Of a DNA stretch of 37,355 nt, positions 25,414 to 34,093 are shown piece after piece. Under the pieces are notes generated by a model. That model was not told the origin of the DNA. It ran no database searches and worked only from the letters and a program-made list of their open reading frames with translations. The translations under genes and the position numbers were made by a program. The stretch is from Planctomycetota bacterium (GTDB lineage Bacteria > Planctomycetota > UBA8108 > UBA1146 > JAJFFE01), in NCBI GenBank assembly GCA_021776775.1, contig JAJFFE010000350.1:1-37355 (forward strand), read 5' to 3'. Every line of letters starts with the position of its first letter. Positions within the stretch are counted from its first letter, which is position 1.

Positions 25414-26427
25414 ATGTCTGCGGGATCCGACGCGACACTTCGCGATGATGACGTCAAAGCAATCGATGAACTCCGTGCCTTCTATGGCGAACTCAAAACC
25501 GAACTCAGCCAGGCGATCGTCGGGCAGAGCGACGTGATTGAACAGCTGGTCATTTGCTTGTTCGCGCGCGGTCACGCGCTGCTCATGGGAGTGCCGGGAC
25601 TGGCCAAGACGCTGCTCGTGCGACGAGTGTCCGAGACCATGTCGCTAGAGTTCAGCCGCATTCAGTTCACCCCAGACCTCATGCCCATGGACATCACCGG
25701 GACCGACATCCTGCAGGAGAACCAAGGCGGGCAGCGTCAGTTCGAGTTCATCAAGGGGCCCGTCTTCGCGAACATCGTGCTCGCAGATGAGATCAACCGC
25801 GCCCCGGCCAAGACGCAAGCGGCCATGCTCGAAGCAATGCAAGAGCACCGGGTCACGGTGGCCGGCACCGGCTTCCCGCTCAAGCCTCCGTTCTTCGTCT
25901 TGGCGACTCAAAACCCGGTCGAGCAAGAGGGCACGTATCCCCTGCCGGAGGCGCAACTCGACCGTTTCATGTTCCTTATCGAGGTCGACTACCCGAACGA
26001 GGCCGAAGAGATCGCTATCGCGCGCCTGACGACCGGCGCCGATTTGCCGGAACTCAATCACTTGATCGACGGCGAGCGCGTCCAGCACTTCCAGGAGCTG
26101 GTGCGACGGGTTCCGGTGCCCGATCACCTCTACGAGTACGCCGCCAAGTTGGTCCGGTGCACTCGACCCAATGATCCCACGGCGCCGGAGTGGTTGAAGC
26201 CGTTGGTCGGTTGGGGAGCGGGGCCGCGCGCGGTGCAATACCTCATTCTGGGGGCCAAGTCGCGGGCCGCGCTCGAAGGTTCGTACATGGTTCGCTTGGA
26301 AGACGTTCAAGCGGTCGCCGGGCCGGTCCTGACGCACCGCGTTCTGACGACGTTCGCCGCGCAGTCCGAGGGAGTATCGAGTGGTGACGTCGTTCGTCGC
26401 CTCATCGAAGAAGTCGGGAACGGGTAA
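25414..26427 (+). CDS. MoxR-family AAA+ ATPase
   Basis: This 337-residue AAA+ protein of the MoxR group has Walker A-like GVPGLAKT (the family's usual variation), Walker B IVLADEINRAPAKTQAAMLE, sensor 1 ATQNPVEQEGTYPLPEAQLD, and the downstream lid domain. MoxR ATPases act as chaperones for vWA-domain partners, which is exactly what follows: DUF58 and two vWA membrane proteins. The ATG at 25414 has GGAAGG upstream. It is the first gene of the cluster running to the window end. Confidence 0.95.
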   Translation: MSAGSDATLRDDDVKAIDELRAFYGELKTELSQAIVGQSDVIEQLVICLFARGHALLMGVPGLAKTLLVRRVSETMSLEFSRIQFTPDLMPMDITGTDILQENQGGQRQFEFIKGPVFANIVLADEINRAPAKTQAAMLEAMQEHRVTVAGTGFPLKPPFFVLATQNPVEQEGTYPLPEAQLDRFMFLIEVDYPNEAEEIAIARLTTGADLPELNHLIDGERVQHFQELVRRVPVPDHLYEYAAKLVRCTRPNDPTAPEWLKPLVGWGAGPRAVQYLILGAKSRAALEGSYMVRLEDVQAVAGPVLTHRVLTTFAAQSEGVSSGDVVRRLIEEVGNG

Positions 26428-26430
26428 CGG

Positions 26431-27339
26431 GTGGCCGACTTCGTTCAGCGCGAATTCCTCGAGCCCAAGGTGCTGGCCCGTCTCGGCGCGCTTCCGCTGT
26501 TTGCGCGGATGGCCATGCAGGGGACGGTGTCCGGTCGGCATAGAAGCCCGCACCGAGGTTCGAGTGTCGAGTTCGCAGAATACCGAAAGTACGTCCCGGG
26601 AGACGACACCCGCCGTCTCGACTGGCGGGCGTACGCGCGCACCGATCGCTTTTACATCAAAGAGTTCGAAGCCGAGACCAACCTGCGGCTCTGTTTGGTC
26701 ATCGACGGCAGCGGTTCGATGAACTTCGGCTCGGGCGCGCTCTCCAAGATCGCCTACGCTCGGCGCATCGCCGGGGTGCTGGGCTACTTGGCGTTGTCCC
26801 AGGGGGACGCGGTCGGTTTGACCGTCGTCGGAGAAGAAGAAGACTTAGACATTCCGCCTCGACGTCGACCGTCTCACTTAGCTCACGTCAACGACGCCAT
26901 CGCCGAGGTCGAGCCCGACGGCGAGGCCGACGTCGCCCGTGCGCTTCATGAGCTGGCTGAGCGGATTCGACAACGCGCGCTGGTCGTGGTGCTGTCGGAT
27001 CTCTTCGTGCCCCCGGAGGCGTTGGAGAGTGCGTTTCAGCATCTCCAATTTCAGAAACACGACGTCGTCGCATTCCAGTTGCTCGATCCGCAAGAGATCG
27101 AGTTCGACTTCGGACGCACCACGCGTTTCGTCGATCTCGAAGGCGGCGCCCCGGTGGTCGCCGACCCCGCCGCGATCGCGCGCAAGTACAACGAATCATT
27201 CGAACGACACCGTAACGCACTCGACGATTCGTGCCGCAAGGCCAACGTCGACTTTCACCGGGTCGTGATCGACCAACCGTACGACAAAGTTCTCGCCGAC
27301 TTCTTGATCGGCCGCGCGCAGAAGGGACCTCGTTCGTGA
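26431..27339 (+). CDS. DUF58 protein with vWA fold
   Basis: This 302-residue protein carries the DUF58 signature (VEFAEYRKYVPGDDTRRLDW, then RAYARTDRFYIKEFEAETNL) and a vWA metal-site motif D-G-S-G-S-M (CLVIDGSGSMNF). It is the standard partner of MoxR ATPases. It begins with GTG 3 nt after the MoxR stop and overlaps the next gene by 4 nt, so the three are co-translated. Its targets are unknown. Confidence 0.94.
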   Translation: MADFVQREFLEPKVLARLGALPLFARMAMQGTVSGRHRSPHRGSSVEFAEYRKYVPGDDTRRLDWRAYARTDRFYIKEFEAETNLRLCLVIDGSGSMNFGSGALSKIAYARRIAGVLGYLALSQGDAVGLTVVGEEEDLDIPPRRRPSHLAHVNDAIAEVEPDGEADVARALHELAERIRQRALVVVLSDLFVPPEALESAFQHLQFQKHDVVAFQLLDPQEIEFDFGRTTRFVDLEGGAPVVADPAAIARKYNESFERHRNALDDSCRKANVDFHRVVIDQPYDKVLADFLIGRAQKGPRS

Positions 27340-29318
27340 GTTTCCTTCAACCTTGGATGCTGTTCGCGCTGCCGCTGTTCGCGTTGCCGGTCATTATCCA
27401 TCTGATTCACCGACGGAAACACAGCACCGTCCACTGGGGTGCGATGATGTTCCTGATCGAAGCGACGCGAGCGTCGCGCGGTTGGCAGCGAATTCGCCAC
27501 TTCTTGATTCTGCTGTTTCGAATGCTCGCCGTGGCGGGACTGATCTTCGCGATCAGTCGTCCGATTGCCGGGGGCTGGCTGGGGCTTGCGGGCGGAGGGC
27601 CGGCCGACTGCGTCATCGTAGTCCTCGATCGTTCCGCGAGCATGGGCGTTCGTGACTTGCGCGGCGGAACCAAACTGTCGCAAGGAATCGATAAACTCGT
27701 CGACGCGTTCAAGACGGTGGAAGCGAATCACTGGGTCTTGATCGATAGCATCGTCGGGGCTCCGCGTGAGTTGGATTCACCGGAGGATCTTCGTGATCTT
27801 CCCATCGGCAACGCGACGGCGACCAGTTCCGACATGCCGTCGCTACTGCAGGCTGCCGTCGAGTACCGCGAGGTGAACAAGGTTGGCCGGACCGAAATCT
27901 GGGTCCTGTCCGATACTCAGTCCCATGATTGGCGCAACGAGAGCAGCCAGTGGGGCGGGATTCGCGATCAACTGATGGAGTCAGAGCAGGTTCGAGTTCT
28001 CTTGTTGTCCTACGCGGAGCAGCCGGCCGAGAACGCCTCGGTTCGCGTGACGCGTGTTCAGCGCACCGTCGACGACGAAGGCGCGGCTCTGACGATCGAT
28101 CTCGTGTTGCACCGTGCACAGAGTGACTCGCGGGAGACCATTCCGGTGGAGTTCATGCTGGGCAGTGCTCGCTCTGTGATCGACGTTCCGGTCACCGCCG
28201 GCGAGACCCGGGTCGACGGCCACAAGATACCGCTGGACGAGGCGACGACCGGCTGGGGCAAGGTCTCGATCCCCGACGACGGTAACGAAAGCGACAACAC
28301 GTTCTACTTCACGTTCGGGGCCGAGCCGACGCGCCGAACGTTGGTCGTCGCCGAGAACATGCCCATCGCGAGGATCCTCGGCTTGGTGGCGCACGCCCCC
28401 CGTGACCCGACCCTACAGTACGAACTAGAAGCGCAGAACATCGAGGGCGCGGCGCAGGTCGATCTCGATTCCATCGCGTTGATCTTGTGGCAAGGGACGC
28501 TCCCGCAAGGGGACACCCTGGACGATATCGAACGGTTCGTCGACAGCGGCGGCCGAGTGATATTCTTCCCACCGATCAACCCCGGCACGGAGTCCGCGTT
28601 CGGTTCGAAGTGGACTCAGTGGAACCGTCAGGACGGCGTGCCGAAGTGGCGAGTCGACTCGTGGTTCGAAAAGGGCGACCTGCTCCGCCATACCGAAGCC
28701 GGTCGCGCGCTCCCCGTCGGTGAACTCAGTATCACTGAGGCGTGTTTACTCGAGGGCGACGGCACGACGTTGGCGCGGCTCGAAACGGGCAAGCCGCTTC
28801 TGAGTCGTGCGGTGACGACTTCGGGAGGCGTGTACTTCTGCACGTCGTTGCCGCGAGCCACCTCGTCCAACTTTGTTTCCAACGCCGTCGTCTTCTACGT
28901 GATGGTGCAACGCGCCCTCGAAGACGCGGTCGGTCGCCTGCGCGGGCATCGCCAGCAGTCGCCCGGTCGTTTCGATCCGGGGAACGATTGGAGCTTGGTC
29001 TCCGAGGCGCTCGAAGGAATCTTGTCGAGTGATCGACATCTGCACGCCAGTGTGTTCTCCCGCACGACCGAGTCGAGTGAGGTCGAGCACGTCGCGATCA
29101 ACCGCAGCGTCGAAGAAGACACCAGCGCCCCGGTCCCGAGCGAATCGATCGACTTGTTGTTCGAGGGGCTCGACTTCGTGCGCGTCGACGAGACGCTCGG
29201 TGGTCGCGGGTCGGTCTTGGAAGAGGTGTGGCGCGTGTTCTTGATCGGCATGATCATCGCCCTCGTGGCGGAGGCGATTCTCTGCTTGTTCGACGTGCAG
29301 GGAGGGCGGAGATCATGA
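27336..29318 (+). CDS. BatA-like membrane protein with vWA domain
   Basis: This 660-residue protein starts with the BatA N-terminal hallmark (FLQPWMLFALPLFALPVIIH, then LIHRRKHSTVHWGAMMFL), has a second helix near 60-78, and then a vWA domain with D-R-S-A-S-M (VIVVLDRSASMGVRDL). A large extracytoplasmic beta-rich part and a C-terminal membrane helix (FLIGMIIALVAEAILCLFDV) follow. Together with MoxR and DUF58 it matches the Bat-type systems linked to envelope stress or metal-dependent chaperoning. The GTG at 27336 overlaps the DUF58 stop (GTGA) and directly precedes the hallmark. The larger open frame to 27231 lies inside DUF58. Confidence 0.9.
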   Translation: MSFLQPWMLFALPLFALPVIIHLIHRRKHSTVHWGAMMFLIEATRASRGWQRIRHFLILLFRMLAVAGLIFAISRPIAGGWLGLAGGGPADCVIVVLDRSASMGVRDLRGGTKLSQGIDKLVDAFKTVEANHWVLIDSIVGAPRELDSPEDLRDLPIGNATATSSDMPSLLQAAVEYREVNKVGRTEIWVLSDTQSHDWRNESSQWGGIRDQLMESEQVRVLLLSYAEQPAENASVRVTRVQRTVDDEGAALTIDLVLHRAQSDSRETIPVEFMLGSARSVIDVPVTAGETRVDGHKIPLDEATTGWGKVSIPDDGNESDNTFYFTFGAEPTRRTLVVAENMPIARILGLVAHAPRDPTLQYELEAQNIEGAAQVDLDSIALILWQGTLPQGDTLDDIERFVDSGGRVIFFPPINPGTESAFGSKWTQWNRQDGVPKWRVDSWFEKGDLLRHTEAGRALPVGELSITEACLLEGDGTTLARLETGKPLLSRAVTTSGGVYFCTSLPRATSSNFVSNAVVFYVMVQRALEDAVGRLRGHRQQSPGRFDPGNDWSLVSEALEGILSSDRHLHASVFSRTTESSEVEHVAINRSVEEDTSAPVPSESIDLLFEGLDFVRVDETLGGRGSVLEEVWRVFLIGMIIALVAEAILCLFDVQGGRRS

Positions 29319-31519
29319 ATCTCGAAGAACTGACTTTCCTTCACACGCCAGCCACAATCGGTATCTCGATCGCGGTCGCTGTCATTCTCGCCGTGTTGTG
29401 TTTGCTGGCTTGGCGCAAGAGCGGCTTCGCTCCGCGAACGGGTTTGATCGAGACGCTTCGATTCGTGTTGGTGGTTGCCATCCTGTTGACGCTCAACCAG
29501 CCAGAGTGGGTCGAGGAGTTCGAACCCGAGGACCGACCGACGGTCGCCGTCTTGTACGACGGCTCGTCGAGCATGCGGACGCGGGACGTCATCACCGATG
29601 ACCCGCAGAAGCCTGAGACGCGAGCCGCGTGGGTCGCGCCGCGCGTAGCGTCCGAGCGGTGGGCGCCCGAGCAGTTTGGCGTCACCAATCCGCTCGAAGT
29701 GGCGATCGAGCCCTTTTCGATGCCGGTCGACGGAAGCGATCCCTTATCGATTGGAACCAACCTCGCCGACCCACTGACGCGCGCGCTCGAGAATCACTCC
29801 AACCTACGTGCGGTCGTCCTTATCTCCGACGGTGATTACAACGTCGGCAAGTCGCCGCTCGCGGTCGCCACTCGGTATCGCACGAAGAAGATTCCCATCT
29901 TCACCGTGCCGGTCGGCAGCGTAACCGCCCTTCCGGATGTCGAACTCGCCGCGTTCGATGCACCCACGTTCACGATCGCGCGCAAGTCCGCGCAAGTGCC
30001 GTTCTCGATCAAGAGCTCGTTGACGCGTGACACCCGAACGACGGTCGAGCTGATTACCGACTCTGGTCAGGTGATCTCCAAGGAAGTCACTCTTCCCGCC
30101 AAGGGAACGCTCGACGATGTCATCGAGTGGACTCCGGTCAAACCTGGACCGGTCGAGTTGACACTTCGAGTCCCGGTCGAGCCGGTTGAGTCTCGCGAAG
30201 ACAACAACGAACTGACGGCTCGAGTCGATGTGCGCGAAGAGTCACTGCAAGTCTTGCTGATCGAATCGCGACCGCGTTGGGAGTATCGATATCTCCGCAA
30301 CGCTCTGGTTCGTGATCCAGGGGTCGACGTCTCGTGCCTCTTGTTTCACCCCGAGATCGAGGGAGTCGGCGGGGGTCCGCACTACCTCAAGGAGTTTCCC
30401 GCGGCGGCCGATCTCTCGAAGTTCGACGTCGTTTTCTTGGGCGATGTCGGCGCGGACGAACTCGGAATCGAAGAAGCGCGGCTGCTCAAGGGGTTGGTCC
30501 AAGGCCAGGCGAGCGGGTTGATCTTCATGCCCGGTTTCCGCGGCAAGCACCTCGAGCTTGTCGATACGCCTCTCGGAGAGCTGATCCCGATTCACCTCGA
30601 CGCCGCGCAGCCCAAGGGAGTGGGCTCGGCGTTGCCGGCGACGCTCGTCCTGACCGAGCAAGGTCGCGGTAGCTTGTTGACGAAGTTCCTGTCGGAGCCG
30701 GACGAGAACGCGCGCTTGTGGCGAAGCCTGCCCGGGTTTCAGTGGCATGCGCCGGTGCTCCGCGCGAAAGCGGGATCGACAACGCTAGCCGTGCACGAGC
30801 GAGACGAGAACGAGTACGGCCGCATTCCGCTCTTGGTCACCCGTTCCGCAGGCACCGGCAAGGTGCTTTTCATGGGAACCGACGGCGCGTGGCGCTGGCG
30901 TGAAGGTGTTGAAGACAAGTACCACTACCGCTTCTGGGGCCAAGTTATCCGTTGGATGGCGTACCAACGAAACATGGCCGACGGTAAGACACTGCGGCTC
31001 TTCTACTCTCCGGAGCGTCCCGAAGTCGACGATCGCGTTACGGTCAACGTCAACGCCATGGACCGAACCGGTGAGCCGGTGCAGCAGGGCACGGTCTCGA
31101 TTCGTGTCGAGTCGCCGACCGGACAGGTGCAGAAGGTTCGGCTTGCGTCGGAAAGCGAAGAGTGGGGACTCTACGGCGGACATGTTCGATTCTCGGAGCC
31201 AGGTGCGCACCGCGTGACCGTTCTCTGCCGCGAGACTGGCGAAGAGCTGGAAGCGGTCATCGAGGTTCGCGGCGGAGAACGAGAATCCATCGGCGACCCA
31301 GCGCGACCCGAGATCCTCGCGGAGATCGCCAAGGTCAGTCGCGGCGAAGTGATTCGCGGTGAAACGTTCGACGCCGTCTTCGATCACATTCGCGCCTTGC
31401 CAGAACCCGCTGCGTCCGAGCGACGCATTCAGTTGTGGGCAAACCCGTACTGGGCCGGCGTCATACTCTTCTTGCTAGCTCTGTTCTGGGTCGGGCGCAA
31501 ATGGAACGGCACGATCTAG
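29315..31519 (+). CDS. vWA / glutamine-amidotransferase-like membrane protein
   Basis: This 734-residue membrane protein has N-terminal helices (about 15-35 and 50-65) and a degenerate vWA region (VAVLYDGSSSMRTRDV, with D-x-S-x-S). A CARDB-like stretch and a class-I glutamine-amidotransferase-like fold follow (VLLIESRPRWEYRYLRNAL; SGLIFMPGFRGKHLEL) without an obvious catalytic Cys-His pair. A C-terminal membrane helix (WAGVILFLLALFWVGRKW) ends it. This architecture is common right after BatA-like genes in planctomycetes. It overlaps the previous gene by 4 nt (ATGA). Confidence 0.88.
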   Translation: MNLEELTFLHTPATIGISIAVAVILAVLCLLAWRKSGFAPRTGLIETLRFVLVVAILLTLNQPEWVEEFEPEDRPTVAVLYDGSSSMRTRDVITDDPQKPETRAAWVAPRVASERWAPEQFGVTNPLEVAIEPFSMPVDGSDPLSIGTNLADPLTRALENHSNLRAVVLISDGDYNVGKSPLAVATRYRTKKIPIFTVPVGSVTALPDVELAAFDAPTFTIARKSAQVPFSIKSSLTRDTRTTVELITDSGQVISKEVTLPAKGTLDDVIEWTPVKPGPVELTLRVPVEPVESREDNNELTARVDVREESLQVLLIESRPRWEYRYLRNALVRDPGVDVSCLLFHPEIEGVGGGPHYLKEFPAAADLSKFDVVFLGDVGADELGIEEARLLKGLVQGQASGLIFMPGFRGKHLELVDTPLGELIPIHLDAAQPKGVGSALPATLVLTEQGRGSLLTKFLSEPDENARLWRSLPGFQWHAPVLRAKAGSTTLAVHERDENEYGRIPLLVTRSAGTGKVLFMGTDGAWRWREGVEDKYHYRFWGQVIRWMAYQRNMADGKTLRLFYSPERPEVDDRVTVNVNAMDRTGEPVQQGTVSIRVESPTGQVQKVRLASESEEWGLYGGHVRFSEPGAHRVTVLCRETGEELEAVIEVRGGERESIGDPARPEILAEIAKVSRGEVIRGETFDAVFDHIRALPEPAASERRIQLWANPYWAGVILFLLALFWVGRKWNGTI

Positions 31520-31688
31520 TCCTGAGATGACTGACTGAATCTTGGCAGGGATTGAGTCACTGACCGCTCGTCCCGACCATTCGTTGTTAGCGGGTTAGTG
31601 GCTGACAACGCTGGCGTCGATGCCCGCACTGCTCGAAGATGGTGAAGTCGCCCGCCCCGAGTTGTCTCAGAGTCGTCTTGGAGTCTTC

Positions 31689-33791
31689 GTGCATCCATTC
31701 CTGGCTGTAGCCTTGTTGCTCGCTCTCGGTGCCGACGTTTCGTCCGAGGTGTCGGGCGCGATGGTCACTCCCGGCGGACAGGTTGCTCGGGGCTCCCTCG
31801 TGGGTATGGACGAGCGGGGTCTTCGTTGGCGTTTGGGCTATCTGCGCGACGCTGTTCGTTATCCGATCGATAGCGTGTGGCAACTTCATCTCGTCGATCC
31901 CGATGAGGATCGACGACCCAGTGATGTCAGGGTGAGATTGACGACGGGCGAGGTCTTGACCGGCGAGATCGTTTCGTCGACCACGACTGGCGTTCGGTTG
32001 GCGACCGAATGTGTCGGCGAGGTTTGGATTCCCCGTCGGCTCGTCGTCAACTTGGATCGGCGAGACGCACCGGTCGTCGCCGGGCCCGGCAACGCGGAAG
32101 ATTGGTCGGTCCTCACGCCCCGCGAGGCGTCGGCGTGGGAAAGCCGATCGGGTTCGTTTCAAACCAAGTCCGCTGGCAGCATTGTTTGGCGCGATCTGGG
32201 ACTGTCCGAGTCTCGCGAGTTGAACCTCGATCTCGAAGCACTGGGTAGTGCCCCTGCGTTTCGCATTGTTCTTGGCGTCATGGATGAACTCGAGTGGATC
32301 CAAGACGGCGTCTTCATCGAGTCGTGGGGTGATCGCATCGTCGTGTACCGCGAACTCGATGAAACTCTCGAGGTGCACGCGCTGTCACCGTTGCCGAGCC
32401 ACGGCGGAGTTCGGCTGCATATCCTGTGGCACCCAAACGAGGGGGTGGCGACCATCAAGCTGGGTTCCGACTCGGTCGAGATCTCGTTGCCGGACGACGT
32501 CGACGACGGCGTCGCGTTGGAAAGTCTTGCGGGAGGTCTCGCGGTTCACGATATGCGCTGTCGTCCGGCCTACTCCTGGGGCGACGGTTCGGCAAGCGCA
32601 GATCGATCGAGTTCGGTGGACCCCCCGCCGTCCGTCCTTCCAACGGAAGAGCCTGCAACAATCGAGAACTCTGCCGACGTGCCCGCGCGTCCGTCGGTGC
32701 CTCTGCGCCTCGAGCCTTGGGAGTTGGCTTCTCTGGCTCGGTTGACCTACTACGACGGTAGCGTGATCTACGCCGATCTCGTCGGCCTCGCGAATGATCG
32801 ATTCACGCTCCGCACGCACTGGTCCGATACGTTGGTGTCCGCGGACTCGAAGGGGCTCAAGCAGCTAGAGATTCCGGGAGTCGACGCCGTACCCGAATCC
32901 AAGGTGCGGTTCGTCTCTTCAGGCCAAGCTGTTCGAGGTCAGCTCGTTGGTTGGGATGAACCGAGTGGAAGCCTGGTTTGGAAGCCGCACCGATGCGTTG
33001 CCGGTAGTCCATTCGCAACAGACGCCGCCGGAACGATCGAGTTGGGTCGACCTCTTCAGTCTGCGTATTCTTCCGATCCGCACGCCATCTACTTTTCCAA
33101 CGAAGACACGGTGCCCGGTCGGGTTGTGGGGATCACAGACCAGGCGTTGATCAGCAAGACTGCTCATGGCGACAACGTGGTTCACGACCTCGCCGCGGTT
33201 AAGGCGGTTGAGTTCGACCGAGAACTGTGTCGCGAGTACCTGCATGCGGACCCCGACCTGAGACGTTACGGACGCTTCAACAAGCGCCCGAGCCGAAACG
33301 TGATCGGCGCGAAACGACGGGTGCGCGTGCTCAGCCTTCCGCGCCAACTCTGGAAGCGGCCGCCGACTCACGTGCTCGTCGCCCGATCGGGAGATCTCGT
33401 TCGCGGGCGGCTGCTCGAAATGTCGAAGAGCCACGTTCGGTTCGACACGGGAGCGAACGAGCTGCGTTTCCCGGTCGAGAAGCTCATCGCCATCATCTGG
33501 TTGCATCCGAAGCTCGACGGGGTGTCTGGGGTCGGCAAGGAGTCCACGACCCGCGATGCGTGGCGCGACCAGTTTCCGATCCAGCTCGTCTTCGACGGCG
33601 ATCAACAGTTGTCGGTGCGGCCGACGTCGATCGCCGACGGGTTGATCCGCGGACGGTCGTTGTTCGGTGAGTTCACCAAGATCGACCTCGCCGACGTCCG
33701 ATCGATACGGGTCGGGTCGTCTCCGGAGCGTCGCCACCGGTACTCGGACTGGATTCTCGCTCCGATGCCGGAACCCTTTCCTGATCGGTGA
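31689..33791 (+). CDS. Secreted repeat protein of unknown function with about seven beta-rich modules
   Basis: I do not recognise the family. From the GTG at 31689 (GGAG 5 nt upstream) it has 700 residues with a signal peptide (MHPFLAVALLLALGADVSSE). About 45-residue modules with the pattern x-G-x-x-V-x-G-x-L recur: GGQVARGSLVG, TGEVLTGEIVS, DGSVIYADLVG, SGQAVRGQLVG, NEDTVPGRVVG, SGDLVRGRLLE. Each is followed by strands ending in a hydrophobic-rich I/V-x-x-I. Between modules two and three lies a LamG-like region (about 140-290). The modules look like small SH3/Sm-type barrels. It is unusual that it sits inside the MoxR cluster, between a vWA protein and the DUF4175-like gene. The frame extends upstream to an ATG at 31620. 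Confidence 0.8.
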   Translation: MHPFLAVALLLALGADVSSEVSGAMVTPGGQVARGSLVGMDERGLRWRLGYLRDAVRYPIDSVWQLHLVDPDEDRRPSDVRVRLTTGEVLTGEIVSSTTTGVRLATECVGEVWIPRRLVVNLDRRDAPVVAGPGNAEDWSVLTPREASAWESRSGSFQTKSAGSIVWRDLGLSESRELNLDLEALGSAPAFRIVLGVMDELEWIQDGVFIESWGDRIVVYRELDETLEVHALSPLPSHGGVRLHILWHPNEGVATIKLGSDSVEISLPDDVDDGVALESLAGGLAVHDMRCRPAYSWGDGSASADRSSSVDPPPSVLPTEEPATIENSADVPARPSVPLRLEPWELASLARLTYYDGSVIYADLVGLANDRFTLRTHWSDTLVSADSKGLKQLEIPGVDAVPESKVRFVSSGQAVRGQLVGWDEPSGSLVWKPHRCVAGSPFATDAAGTIELGRPLQSAYSSDPHAIYFSNEDTVPGRVVGITDQALISKTAHGDNVVHDLAAVKAVEFDRELCREYLHADPDLRRYGRFNKRPSRNVIGAKRRVRVLSLPRQLWKRPPTHVLVARSGDLVRGRLLEMSKSHVRFDTGANELRFPVEKLIAIIWLHPKLDGVSGVGKESTTRDAWRDQFPIQLVFDGDQQLSVRPTSIADGLIRGRSLFGEFTKIDLADVRSIRVGSSPERRHRYSDWILAPMPEPFPDR

Positions 33792-34093
33792 GCCACGCCT
33801 TCGAGCGCGCGCACGCCTTCGCACGGGCAGATCTGTCCCGGGGAGGGCGACCGTTCCAACCCCCTAAAGCTCGGCTGTGTCCTGTGATCGGTCCGTTCTG
33901 TCACCGCCGGGCGAATCGCCGCGACCGCCGACGAGCCGCGCTGCCGATAACACAGCAGTGTGTACGGCCTCCGGTCGAGTTGTCCCTATCTTGTTTCTCT
34001 CGGCGAATTTCTGGATAGAGCCGGGGCGGAGTGGGACAATCTCAGACCGATGATAATAGAGTACTCCTCGAGCCTCTTTCGAAGGGCTGCGGT
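33792..34093. other. 302-bp intergenic region, no gene seen
   Basis: No coding sequence or RNA gene is supported here. The second half (about 33980-34090) is less GC-rich and probably contains the promoter of the DUF4175-like gene, but I find no convincing -35/-10 pair. Confidence 0.4.
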
